Assembly (NCBI GenBank): GCA_003478935.1
Contig: QUFP01000028.1
Span: 1 to 58,922, forward strand
Reading direction: 5' to 3'
DNA: 58,922 nucleotides
From: Firmicutes bacterium AF25-13AC
Lineage (GTDB): Bacteria; Bacillota; Clostridia; Lachnospirales; Lachnospiraceae
Shown: one piece after another, positions 1-8,209 of the stretch
Layout: each line of letters opens with the position of its first letter
How positions within the stretch are numbered: position 1 is the first letter of the stretch
Made by a program: the position numbers and the translations under genes
The notes under the pieces: generated by a model
The model's input: only the letters and a program-made list of their open reading frames with translations
The model's database searches: none
Told to the model about the DNA's origin: nothing

Positions 1-15
1 GGAACACAAAAAGCT

Positions 16-906
16 TCACACCTTCGGCGGATTTATGGTATGATAAAAGCAAGCGGCGCTTTCATCTCGGTCATTGAATGGCCGAGGATTCCCGCGCCAG
101 ATTCCTAAATACGCTGAAACAATATGCTGTAATGAACGCATTTCCTTATCAGAAAGATAATTTTTTGCAACACTCACATCACTTTTTACAATCTTGCCTT
201 CTGGTGCTGCTGCCCATGTAGTTAATCCCATATGTGGCTTACCTGCATCTGCTCGCTCATAAATCAACTCTGCTGCCGTATGTCCGTGAACTGCATAATG
301 CATCTTATTCTGCACCTTGGCAAAAAACTGCTTTGTCGTTTTTGCCGTGCGGTCATAATCAAGAGCTGTGGCATAGATATCCGTTATCTTCTGATAGAAT
401 CTACGCTCAGATAAACGGATCTCACGAATCTGCTCAAGCAAACGATCAAAGTATTCTGTTGTGAGCACAGAACCACCATTTTTCAAGCGCTCGTCATCCA
501 TAACCCAGCCTTTGATGGTGTAGTCCTTTACGATACCATTGGCCCATTTACGAAACTGCACTGCTCGTTCATTATTTACCTTGAATCCAACCGCAATAAT
601 CATTTGAAGATTATAATGTTTCGTATCACGAGTGACCTGGCGTGATCCTTCGGTTTGAACTATTCGGAAATTCCGAATAGTTGCAGACTCTTCTAATTCA
701 CTATCTGCATAAATCTTTTTAATATGTTCATTTATCGTTGGTAAACCAACGTCATATAATGTAGCCATCATCTTCTGTGTCAGCCATATATTCTCATCCT
801 CATAGCGCATCTCAATGCTGTCCTGCTGATCACCAACTGAGGCAACATAAGTTAGATATTCTGCTGCGCTGGAACGGATGGTTATTTCATCTTTTTTCTT
901 TTTCAT
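16..906 (-). CDS. RhuM family protein, C-terminus abnormal
   Basis: The 296-residue product matches the RhuM (virulence protein RhuM / DNA-binding KilA-N-like) family over most of its length. Visible family features are the WLTQKMMATLYDV segment near residue 40, the TIRNFRIVQ stretch near 76, YNLQMIIAVGFKVN near 100, and the central FFAKVQNKMHYAVHGHTAAELI block near 195. Family members are usually about 330-345 residues and continue after SAYL with a conserved tail; here that tail is replaced by an unrelated 28-residue end, so the 3' end has been altered by indels or recombination close to the window edge. A good ribosome binding site precedes the ATG. RhuM genes are typical of mobile or restriction-associated islands and their biochemical role is not established. 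Family call is confident; integrity is doubtful. Confidence 0.8.
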   Translation of the reverse strand: MKKKKDEITIRSSAAEYLTYVASVGDQQDSIEMRYEDENIWLTQKMMATLYDVGLPTINEHIKKIYADSELEESATIRNFRIVQTEGSRQVTRDTKHYNLQMIIAVGFKVNNERAVQFRKWANGIVKDYTIKGWVMDDERLKNGGSVLTTEYFDRLLEQIREIRLSERRFYQKITDIYATALDYDRTAKTTKQFFAKVQNKMHYAVHGHTAAELIYERADAGKPHMGLTTWAAAPEGKIVKSDVSVAKNYLSDKEMRSLQHIVSAYLGIWRGNPRPFNDRDESAACFYHTINPPKV

Positions 907-970
907 ATAGGATGCCTCCTTCTTCTATAAATCACTATATAATAAACAATGAACGAATTTCTGTATACTC

Positions 971-1587
971 TCATCGCCCATGACAACGCTTATACTTCTT
1001 TCCACTTCCACATGGACACAATTCATTGCGGCCTATCTTCTTCGGCCAATTTGCTATTTCCTGAACCATAATAGGAATTTTCCATCATGCATAAGTTCAA
1101 GTTCCCTCAGACGATACAAATATTCAGAGACTCCCAATATAGCTTGAAACATACACATTGCCTCATTTTCAAATTCAAGCAAATATTCTGTTTTCTTTTT
1201 TGTTCTATCTTTCGGATTAGGAATATAAGTTATCAGCTAGTCTACGGAATTGTATTCAACATCATTATGACCGATAGCATTTCTCAATTTCGCATTCACG
1301 AGGATTTTCAAAAAGCCTGTATAGTCCTCAGAATCCAAGCAAAAATGATATCTTGATGCTTTTGTGAGTTTAATATAATCCGAATTTTCGTCCTGAACTT
1401 CATCAGCATTATCAAAAGAAAAACTTAACCCTGAACGATCTTGCCCTATCTTCACGCTACCAGACAAGGAGGTTCCACATTTACCGCATGCTACTTCTAT
1501 CGGATGTTCTTCTTGCTAGCCAACTTGCAAACGAACTCTAGTAATAAATCCGCAAATCTGACATTTTATAAAAGTATTAAAAAACAT
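971..1587 (-). pseudogene. Degraded SEC-C zinc-motif protein with N-terminal zinc ribbon
   Basis: Reading from an ATG at 1587 behind a GGAGGT site gives a protein with an N-terminal CxxC...CxxC zinc ribbon (CQIC near residue 9, CGKC near 35) and, at its far end (about 978-1034), the SEC-C motif [20 protein letters not shown]. The reading frame is broken by two in-frame TAG codons (1516-1518 and 1237-1239) and by one single-base shift near 1080, where restoring one A to an A4 run reconnects the frame. SEC-C motifs bind zinc and occur in SecA and many small accessory proteins. The two nonsense codons make genuine decay likely, unlike other frameshifted genes in this window. Confidence 0.7.
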
Positions 1588-2149
1588 AAAACCTACCTCC
1601 TTAGGACTTATTACTGTTCCAGATCTTTGGAAATAGACAAGTATTCCATAATAAACTTCATCCCTTATATTGCATCCACTCTCAGCAGGACACAAAAGCT
1701 GAAAATATTATACTATAAAGTATAAACAAAATCAATCCGAATCACATAGGCAATCTATTTCCTTAGAAAATCAACATTCAATCAAGTTAACTACCAATAT
1801 AATAATGCCACAAAACTATTGTTTGTCAATGCAAAACATAAAAAAACAACAAAATTGCGTCCAATTTAAAATGTGAACTCATGCATTTACAATCCCTTCG
1901 CATATTCATAATTAGTTTAAATGCTAATTATCGTATTGCGCATTTAATGCCCTCTCGGGCTGATGACTCATTTCTACGTACCCCTTCAAAAACCTAGGTT
2001 TTATGCGGTTTCCAGAGCCTGTTCTTGCAGGTATTTGTCAGAATATTCTGACAGATTCTCATTTTCGTGCATGTTTACAATTTGGACATATTTAACACGC
2101 CAAATCTTCCCAAACCCTGAGTTTACTATAGCACAAAACTATTCTTCTG
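1588..2149. other. Gene-free AT-rich stretch with two perfect palindromes
   Basis: No convincing coding sequence is visible on either strand in these roughly 560 bases. Short ORFs here lack ribosome binding sites and family resemblance. Two perfect palindromes stand out: AAAACCTAGGTTTT at 1989-2002 and TGTCAGAATATTCTGACA at 2036-2053. The second has the size and symmetry of a dimeric repressor operator or a recombinase site. The region sits between two accessory genes and may be the scar of a lost element. Confidence 0.5.
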
Positions 2150-2725
2150 TCATCCTATTTTTTTTATTTCTACTCTCTTTAACTCCGGCGAGAAATATAG
2201 TAAGTCAGCATTTGCACCCACTTCCCATGGATTACAACGAAGTGATAGCATATGGGATGCTGGTGGATTTGTGACCACATCTAATAAGCCCCTCTGTTCA
2301 AACTGTTGATCAAGTTCTGTTCTGCTGAAACACTTGGGAAGCTCTTTTAAAATTTGCAATACTTTTGTTTCCTGATCATCTGACAGATTCATCCATATTG
2401 AACTGACTGCCGGTGGAATTACCACTGGTGTATTACAAAAGCGCTCCCAATCATTCGGATGATCTGCAAAATATTTTTTGATTTCGGTTCTTTTCTCATC
2501 GTTAACAATTTCACACCAATATTCATCTACACATTCGCTCCAAATGCGCAACTTCATTTTCGGCGTAAAGGCTTTTTTCAAGAAAATCCACTTGCCAATC
2601 TTTTCTCCCTTTTTCCACAAATGTTCACCTGTTACGCTATCTTCCTCTGCGTACTTATCTCGTATATCTACGACCTGCCAATATCCAGCACTGTATTGTG
2701 TTACCCAATCACCTATCTGAATCAT
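2150..2725 (-). CDS. Hypothetical protein, 191 aa
   Basis: I do not recognise this family. The product is soluble-looking, rich in Trp, Glu and Lys, without a signal peptide or membrane segment. The N-terminus (MIQIGDWVTQYSAGYWQVVDI) has the look of a small beta-barrel module: a GDWV turn followed by a second strand. The C-terminal third (FSRTELDQQFEQRGLL, near residue 135) could form a short helix-turn-helix-like segment. The start is the first ATG. It lies in the accessory patch downstream of a highly structured intergenic region. The coherent length and codon use suggest a real gene; function unknown. Confidence 0.55.
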   Translation of the reverse strand: MIQIGDWVTQYSAGYWQVVDIRDKYAEEDSVTGEHLWKKGEKIGKWIFLKKAFTPKMKLRIWSECVDEYWCEIVNDEKRTEIKKYFADHPNDWERFCNTPVVIPPAVSSIWMNLSDDQETKVLQILKELPKCFSRTELDQQFEQRGLLDVVTNPPASHMLSLRCNPWEVGANADLLYFSPELKRVEIKKIG

Positions 2726-2751
2726 CGAATACCTCTTCTCTTGTTTCTATC

Positions 2752-2912
2752 CACAGTCGGTAATTTCACAGAGTCTGACATGTCAGCACAAAGCCGACTG
2801 TGACTTGCCTCATGTCAGTGGGGGATACCGATTTCTCTTTGCCCGCCACTGACATTAATTTCCAATAGCAATTCATCTCGCCACCTATAGAGGTGAGAGA
2901 ACCCTTGCTATT
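2752..2912. repeat. Cluster of three inverted repeats
   Basis: Three separate stem-loops occur back to back. The first has arms CACAGTCGG (2752-2760) and CCGACTGTG (2794-2802), with the palindrome CTGACATGTCAG inside. The second has arms ATGTCAGTGG (2812-2821) and CCACTGACAT (2846-2855). The third has arms AATAGCAA (2864-2871) and TTGCTATT (2905-2912) with a nested CACCT/AGGTG stem. None has a clear T-tract. They could be a structured RNA, a terminator array or element ends. Confidence 0.6.
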
Positions 2913-2942
2913 ATTGTTGAATTCGCTATTCAAATCAATAAC

Positions 2943-3818
2943 TCACTGCAAGTTGTCCACAAACGACATCTGCATATATTTTTCAGGAAACGCATGCAGA
3001 TACTGAAAGCACTCATTTGCATCAGAGATTATTCCATTTTCAGCACATTTTTTTCTAAAGATTTCCATAAGCATATCATTATTATGGCTCGGTAGCTCAT
3101 ATGCGTTTCCATATATTTCAATATACTTTTTCTTCATTCCAGGAAAAGATTTATCTAGTGCCTGATAAAAATATTCTCTGTCCCCATCTCTCAACGTGAG
3201 TCCCATATTAAAGCAGATGATACCTTTTACACCAGCTTCGACACAATAGTTAAGAATGCCCTCGATATTTTCCTTCGTATCATTGATAAACGGTAAGATC
3301 GGTGTCAACCATACAACGGTGGGAATCCCTACTTTTTTTAATTGCATAAGTGCTTCAAATCTCTCTCGTGTTGTAGAAACATGTGGCTCCAAAATTTTGC
3401 AAAGTGTCTCATCATAGGTCGTCATTGTCATCTGCACAACAGCTTTTGCTTTAGAATTGATTGATTCCAAGAGATCCATATCCCGCAATATTCTTGTAGA
3501 CTTTGTCTGAATTGCTACGCCATATTCGTACTTATCAATTAATTCTAAACACCTTCTGGTCAATTTTAATTTTTCTTCTGCATGGAGATACGGATCGCAC
3601 ATGGCACCTGTTCCGATCATGCATTTTTTCCGTTTGGACTTCAATGCCTTTTCAAGAAGCTGAGGTGCATTTGCTTTCACCTCTATATCTTCAAAATCAT
3701 GTGTAAATCCATAACATTTGCTTCTGCTGTCACAATAAATGCAACCATGCGTACAGCCCCTATATAGATTCATTCCATTGTTACTTGAAAGAATCCCCTT
3801 TGCCTCTACAAAATGCAT
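2943..3818 (-). CDS. SPL-family radical SAM protein
   Basis: This is a radical SAM enzyme of the spore photoproduct lyase-like (COG1533/Rv2578c) group. The cluster-binding motif CTHGCIYC (CxxxCxxC) is near residue 25, preceded by GMNLYRG, the usual N-terminal signature of the group. It is followed by a TIM-barrel-like pattern including AIQTKSTRILRD and VVWLTPILPFIND. At about 291 residues it matches the normal size. I place the start at the ATG at 3818, which sits 6 bases behind GAGGAGG, rather than the upstream TTG. The group acts on nucleic acids or unknown substrates; true SplB is distinct, so DNA repair should not be assumed. Fe-S radical SAM assignment is firm; substrate is unknown. Confidence 0.85.
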   Translation of the reverse strand: MHFVEAKGILSSNNGMNLYRGCTHGCIYCDSRSKCYGFTHDFEDIEVKANAPQLLEKALKSKRKKCMIGTGAMCDPYLHAEEKLKLTRRCLELIDKYEYGVAIQTKSTRILRDMDLLESINSKAKAVVQMTMTTYDETLCKILEPHVSTTRERFEALMQLKKVGIPTVVWLTPILPFINDTKENIEGILNYCVEAGVKGIICFNMGLTLRDGDREYFYQALDKSFPGMKKKYIEIYGNAYELPSHNNDMLMEIFRKKCAENGIISDANECFQYLHAFPEKYMQMSFVDNLQ

Positions 3819-3841
3819 CTGTGTCCTCCTCAAATAAGTGC

Positions 3842-3972
3842 CTATGCATCCTTATCTTCTTCATAATTATTCCGTAAATATTCGTATAAAACGTCCATAT
3901 TTTTCTCCGTTTCACATCTTCTAACAAGCTTATCGTACCACATTTCCAACCATTTGTCATTGAATTTGCCAT
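3842..3972 (-). pseudogene. Small or truncated ORF upstream of the radical SAM gene
   Basis: One frame ending in a TAG at 3842-3844 reads as a plausible C-terminal fragment (WLEMWYDKLVRRCE, then VLYEYLRNNYEEDKDA), amphipathic and Lys/Glu-rich. It has no good start codon or ribosome binding site, and begins just after a strong terminator at 3983-4035. It lies 24 bases before the radical SAM start. It may be the 3' remnant of a gene removed by deletion. Support is weak. Confidence 0.3.
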
Positions 3973-3982
3973 TCAACGTAAG

Positions 3983-4035
3983 AAAAAAAGGGCTCCTTGA
4001 TTAGATGCCTGCGTAGATCATCTATCAAGAAGCCC
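3983..4035 (-). terminator. Rho-independent terminator after the GH105 gene
   Basis: On the minus strand a long stem (GGGCTTCTTGAT paired with ATCAAGGAGCCC) is followed by a run of seven T. It lies 20 bases after the GH105 stop codon and would end the GH112-GH105 transcript. Confidence 0.85.
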
Positions 4036-4054
4036 TCATAATTATCGTGTCACA

Positions 4055-5131
4055 TTACGCATTCTTTAAAACAGCCGTAAAGAACGCCAGCGCCAGTCCT
4101 TGTCCCCATCCCTGGATCCAAGCCTTCGGTACGCCCATATATCCCTCTCGGTCTTTCATAACTGCTGTACCGCCTGATACGTTCAATACTCTTCCATCTG
4201 CGGAAACATTATCTAAAATGCCTTTTAATGCCTTTTGAACATACTTTGCATGAAGCGGATTGTTCATCTCTACCATTGCTGCTGCGATACCTGCTGATGC
4301 AGATACTTCCTCATAGGACTCCTCATCGTCAAGAATGGTTCTCCAAAGACCATTTTCTGTCTGAACGAGTTTCAATGCTGCAAGCTGATCGCGAAGTGAG
4401 CACTCTACGTCCATGCAAGGTGGGAACAGATACCAGTCATACAGATTCTTCTTTACCTGAGACATGGTATATGCTGCCCATGCATTAGCACGGCCCCAGT
4501 AAAAACCTGACATGTGATCCTTATGAACGTTGTTGTAGCCATGATACCACAGGCTTGTCTCTTTGTTCTGCAGATACTGAATATGCCAGTAATATTGATT
4601 TAAGGAATCGTTGATGATGTCCATTGCCTGCGGCTGATACTCCATAAGTGCTGCATCTTTCGGATCATCTGGATTAAGCATACGAAGCTTTGAACCAACG
4701 CGAAGCATTAAGAAAGCTGCCATAAAAAGTGTATCTGCCCAGCACTGCTCTGGGAAATCGTTGTTGCTTGAAACAGTGTGCTGCAATACATGATCGCCAA
4801 AACGAAGTGCATCGTTTCTAAGGTAATCAATCTTACTCATAACAAGATCCCAGTACTTCTTGTCGCCTGTGTACTCATAAAGAGTGATCAGGCAGTGACC
4901 CATTGCGCAAGTATTTACATTCCATGACGGCAGACCCATCTCGATGTACTCATCTACCCAGTTCTTTAAAAATTCCATGTACTCTGTTTTTCCGGTTGCC
5001 TTATATGCCTCTGCCAGTCCATAATAAGCTACACCACACGGCCAGTCCCATGTCAGATCCATGGTCATCGTCTTTTTTGCCACACGGTCAATCGCAGACA
5101 AAATTTCTTCATTGTCGAATGAAATCTTCAT
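4055..5131 (-). CDS. Glycoside hydrolase family 88/105 (unsaturated rhamnogalacturonyl hydrolase-like)
   Basis: The product is an (alpha/alpha)6-barrel hydrolase of the GH88/GH105 (YteR-like) type. This family removes unsaturated uronic acid from the end of lyase-generated pectin oligosaccharides. Visible features are the N-terminal MTMDLTWDWPCGVAYYGL, WADTLFMAAFLML near residue 150 carrying the conserved W-A-D, YHGYNN near 215 and SGFYWGRANAWAAY near 225. The length (about 358 residues) is normal. The ATG at 5131 is preceded by AGGAGG and is chosen over the upstream start at 5173. Its ribosome binding site lies in the end of the upstream GH112 gene, so the two genes are translationally linked. 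No signal peptide is seen, so it acts in the cytoplasm on imported oligosaccharides. The exact uronide substrate is inferred only from family. Confidence 0.85.
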   Translation of the reverse strand: MKISFDNEEILSAIDRVAKKTMTMDLTWDWPCGVAYYGLAEAYKATGKTEYMEFLKNWVDEYIEMGLPSWNVNTCAMGHCLITLYEYTGDKKYWDLVMSKIDYLRNDALRFGDHVLQHTVSSNNDFPEQCWADTLFMAAFLMLRVGSKLRMLNPDDPKDAALMEYQPQAMDIINDSLNQYYWHIQYLQNKETSLWYHGYNNVHKDHMSGFYWGRANAWAAYTMSQVKKNLYDWYLFPPCMDVECSLRDQLAALKLVQTENGLWRTILDDEESYEEVSASAGIAAAMVEMNNPLHAKYVQKALKGILDNVSADGRVLNVSGGTAVMKDREGYMGVPKAWIQGWGQGLALAFFTAVLKNA

Positions 5132-5144
5132 GTTTTCCTCCTGA

Positions 5145-7310
5145 TTATAAAATCTTTGTTGCAAATGGTGCAAGCTCTACAGTTACATCACCCTTTGCAG
5201 TCTTAATTACTGTCTTCTGTGTGTCACCACTGTTGTTGATGACTACCAGCTTATCAATTTCCTCATAATATGCACACTCAGTATACAGGTTGTCACAGAT
5301 ATAATCTCTTACCTTATCTTCCTTGCCAAGAAGTGTTAACAGTGCTCTCATTAAGAAACGTGTAGACTCCTTTGATACGCGGAAGGATGACAGATACATT
5401 GCCTTACCTGCACCAAATTGATTCAGCGTAATAAGCGGTGTCTTTCCATTAGCAGCCAGTACGCTTACACTTGCGCTCTTGCAGTAAACGCCCGGATTTT
5501 CTACCATTGATTCACCGATATTTGGTGTATCTTCCATCGCAAATGTGCCTTCTGTAACTGGATTTACATACTTTCCGATACACTTTTTGGTGCCAAGATC
5601 CTTGTCAATTCCAAAGACAGGTGCTAACTGGAAGAAGCTTCCATTTGCCCATACAGCAGACGGATCATTTACACCAAGCAGACCACCGCCGTTGTGAACG
5701 AATGCAGTCAGTGCCTCTATTACACCAGCTTCTTTCCAATAATCGCCGCCGCTCCATGCACTGTTTGCAACACCTGCGTTAATGATAACCTTTACATCCT
5801 CTGGAATACCATTTGCTAAAACATCATCAAAGCTCATAAACTGTACGTCAAACGGAAGACCTGAAATTGCATCAAGAAGATTTGTCAAATCAACCTCTGG
5901 ATGCTCATGCAGATGACCGCTGCAGATCCATGAACGAAGTGAACCCCATGCAGTAAGCACTGCTACCTTGCCTGGCAATGTGTATGGCTCACATGATGCG
6001 TTGAAGCTCTTTAACAGACGAAACTCATCTGCTACCTGTGCAATATAATCACAGAAATCCGGGAATGGCTCTACAAGATGCAGATATCCGCCCAGACCAA
6101 TACGGTCTACTGGCTTACGAAGAAGTGCACGACGCACATTTACCCAGTAACGACTTGCATCCAGCTTTGGATTTCCGCCCGGTGCAAATGTCGGCTCACC
6201 TGTCAGACCAGTCGGGAACAAATATGGATGGAAACGAAGCTCATGCGTAACACCATCTACACCTGCGCAAAGACGTGCCTCAAAGCCATTGAATACACAC
6301 TTTATCAGACCATCAAAGCCAAACTCCTTAAAACGCTTAGAATACGGCTCTACACCAATCCAGCTGTCATCGTAGAAAACATAAGCTTTCTTTCCATAGC
6401 TGTGAACGATATCGATTAACTTCTTTCCGAAGCTTACAACAAATTCATTGATAAAATCCATCCATGCTCTGTACTTCTTAGACGGAACATTATGGGTGGA
6501 AGTATAAAGTCCTGCATTGACAAAATCCTCGGATGTCATCGCGTAGCCATACTTCTTCTCAAATTCCTTGAGTGCTAACGGTGTGGTTGTCATTGCATAT
6601 GAACCCCAGTCAGAGAATGCATCTCTGCAGTTTTTGTCATCCTTCCAGAACCATGCAAAGTTGTAAAACATGGAAGTAAAACGAACTACTGTTGTATCTG
6701 GATTTTTCTCACACCACTCTGTCATCCAGTCGATCATATGAGCCTGAGTCTCTGGATATCTTGGGTCTACTGCCATCAGATGTTCCTTGTCACCCCAGTC
6801 ATTTGTGATGTGATTATACATGGAAATCTCTTCCCAAAGACGAACTGCAAGGAAGTTTACTGTATAGCTGTGCCACGGTGCTGCACCAGTAATAGTTACT
6901 GTTTCTGCCTCAGAATCAAAGCTCCAGTTCTTGATCTCCTCACCTGTGGTGCGGTCAAAAACCTGCCAATATGCCAGTGCTTCCTCTGACTTATTGAGCT
7001 TAAACTGCTGAGTAAAATATCCCTTTAATGGACTGATCACTACTGTATCAGACTCTGCCATAACAGGCTCGCTCATTAAAAAGTTTTGCTGAAGTTTATC
7101 CATATTCTTTTTCGCCCACGCATTATCGGCACGGATTACGCAGATCGTAGAGTAAATACCATACCCTGCCTTTGTAATATCTTCAGAAAGCTTCGTGCCA
7201 TCGCTGTCGCGAATTACGTCTGCTCCCCATTTTTCTGCCATTTTTAATGTCAGGCTCTCAAAACCTGCTTCACCCGGCAGCGTAAAGCTGCCTTTCTTTA
7301 TTTCTGCCAT
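5145..7310 (-). CDS. GH112 beta-galactoside phosphorylase (galacto-N-biose/lacto-N-biose or galactosyl-rhamnose)
   Basis: This 721-residue protein is a GH112 phosphorylase, which splits a terminal beta-galactosyl disaccharide with phosphate to give galactose 1-phosphate. Family landmarks include VVRFTSMFYNFAWFW near residue 205, KKAYVFYDDSWIGVEPY near 310 (with the acidic residue of the general acid region), FDGLIKCVFNGFEARLCAGV near 335, and RIGLGGYLHLVEPFPDF near 410. The length is typical. Known activities are galacto-N-biose/lacto-N-biose phosphorolysis or D-galactosyl-beta-1,4-L-rhamnose phosphorolysis. Coupling with a GH105 pectin hydrolase and the presence of rhaM elsewhere in the window favour the rhamnose type, but that is inference. 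The ATG follows GGGAGG. No signal peptide, so it is cytoplasmic and needs an importer not present here. Confidence 0.9.
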   Translation of the reverse strand: MAEIKKGSFTLPGEAGFESLTLKMAEKWGADVIRDSDGTKLSEDITKAGYGIYSTICVIRADNAWAKKNMDKLQQNFLMSEPVMAESDTVVISPLKGYFTQQFKLNKSEEALAYWQVFDRTTGEEIKNWSFDSEAETVTITGAAPWHSYTVNFLAVRLWEEISMYNHITNDWGDKEHLMAVDPRYPETQAHMIDWMTEWCEKNPDTTVVRFTSMFYNFAWFWKDDKNCRDAFSDWGSYAMTTTPLALKEFEKKYGYAMTSEDFVNAGLYTSTHNVPSKKYRAWMDFINEFVVSFGKKLIDIVHSYGKKAYVFYDDSWIGVEPYSKRFKEFGFDGLIKCVFNGFEARLCAGVDGVTHELRFHPYLFPTGLTGEPTFAPGGNPKLDASRYWVNVRRALLRKPVDRIGLGGYLHLVEPFPDFCDYIAQVADEFRLLKSFNASCEPYTLPGKVAVLTAWGSLRSWICSGHLHEHPEVDLTNLLDAISGLPFDVQFMSFDDVLANGIPEDVKVIINAGVANSAWSGGDYWKEAGVIEALTAFVHNGGGLLGVNDPSAVWANGSFFQLAPVFGIDKDLGTKKCIGKYVNPVTEGTFAMEDTPNIGESMVENPGVYCKSASVSVLAANGKTPLITLNQFGAGKAMYLSSFRVSKESTRFLMRALLTLLGKEDKVRDYICDNLYTECAYYEEIDKLVVINNSGDTQKTVIKTAKGDVTVELAPFATKIL

Positions 7311-7350
7311 CTCATCCTCCCTTTCCTGAAAAGCTCACAGCTTCTCACAC

Positions 7351-7395
7351 TTTCGGTAGTTACCCTTATCATAACCGAAATAATTGATCAATTCT
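7351..7395. promoter_or_regulatory. Inverted repeat and palindrome upstream of the GH112 gene
   Basis: Forty bases before the GH112 start lies an inverted repeat with arms TTTCGGT (7351-7357) and ACCGAAA (7374-7380). Directly beside it is the perfect palindrome AATTGATCAATT (7384-7395). Either could be the operator of a sugar-responsive regulator controlling the glycan pair. No regulator gene is adjacent. Confidence 0.45.
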
Positions 7396-7499
7396 AATCA
7401 TATTGTTGTCTTTTCTTTGCAGTTTTGACGAAATAGCGTGTCTTTGCCCTTATTTTCACATACATTTTCAACAAAGCAGTTTGGAAGTTTGTTTCATGC

Positions 7500-7528
7500 T
7501 TGCAAGTCTCCTTTTTTTCCTTTACAAT
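7500..7528 (+). promoter_or_regulatory. Probable sigma-A promoter of luxS
   Basis: TTGCAA at 7500-7505 and TACAAT at 7523-7528 are separated by 17 bases, a good vegetative promoter. Transcription would start near 7535, where a small hairpin (CAGACA...TGTCTG) sits in the leader about 55 bases before the ribosome binding site AGAAAGG. Confidence 0.65.
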
Positions 7529-7604
7529 GAAAGTCAGACAAGCAGCTGTCTGATAGAAAAATAGGTCAAAATTTATTTAAAAATTTAGAAAGGATATATG
7601 TATT

Positions 7605-8084
7605 ATGGAAAAAATTGCAAGCTTTCAGGTCAATCATCTTACTCTTGTTCCTGGCGTTTATGTTTCTCGCCGTGACAAAGTAGGAAATGAAACATTAACA
7701 ACTTTTGATCTTCGCATGACAAGACCAAACAAAGAGCCTGTCATGAACACAGCTGAGGTTCACACACTTGAGCATCTTGGCGCCACATTTTTACGCAATC
7801 ATCCTGTATGGAAGGATCGCGTCATTTATTTTGGACCGATGGGATGCAGAACTGGATTTTATCTGATCTTAGCTGGTGAATTAGAGCCGATGGACATTAT
7901 TGATCTGCTTTGTGAAATGTATGCTTTTATGGCTGGTTTTGAAGGTGAGGTACCAGGTGCAGATGCGATTTCTTGCGGAAACTATCTTGATATGAACCTG
8001 CCTATGGCAAAGTATCTGGCAAAACGCTATCTGGACAATGTGCTCGGTAATCTGACAGATGGTAACACAGTTTACCCGGCATAA
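7605..8084 (+). CDS. luxS: S-ribosylhomocysteine lyase LuxS
   Basis: LuxS cleaves S-ribosylhomocysteine to homocysteine and the AI-2 precursor DPD in the activated methyl cycle. The zinc ligands are visible as H53 and H57 in HTLEH and C124 in AISCGNYLD. Catalytic residues E56 and C81 (GPMGCRTGFY) are present. Length (159 residues) matches the family. It is monocistronic: its own promoter lies upstream and a terminator follows. No pfs/mtnN or metE neighbour is present, so its partner nucleosidase must be elsewhere. The first ATG follows GAAAGGATATATGTATT. Very secure call. Confidence 0.98.
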   Translation: MEKIASFQVNHLTLVPGVYVSRRDKVGNETLTTFDLRMTRPNKEPVMNTAEVHTLEHLGATFLRNHPVWKDRVIYFGPMGCRTGFYLILAGELEPMDIIDLLCEMYAFMAGFEGEVPGADAISCGNYLDMNLPMAKYLAKRYLDNVLGNLTDGNTVYPA

Positions 8085-8133
8085 TGGTCCCACTACAATA
8101 CTTATACCCCTCGTACTTAAACCTTGAGGGCAT

Positions 8134-8178
8134 AAAAAAGGCACAGCCGAAGGTTCTCCTAGCGGCGGTGCTTTTTTT
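8134..8178. terminator. Bidirectional terminator between luxS and yebC
   Basis: A stem bounded by AAAAAAGGCAC (left) and GTGCTTTTTTT (right), with an inner CCG/CGG pairing, lies between two convergent genes. The A-run and T-run flanks allow termination in both directions. Confidence 0.75.
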
Positions 8179-8209
8179 CATTCTATTTAATTTGAGGCGA
8201 AAAACGTAA

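Noticed and set aside
1441..1725. 94-residue plus-strand ORF
   Set aside because: It runs opposite the SEC-C gene start and into AT-rich sequence; no homology or ribosome binding site.
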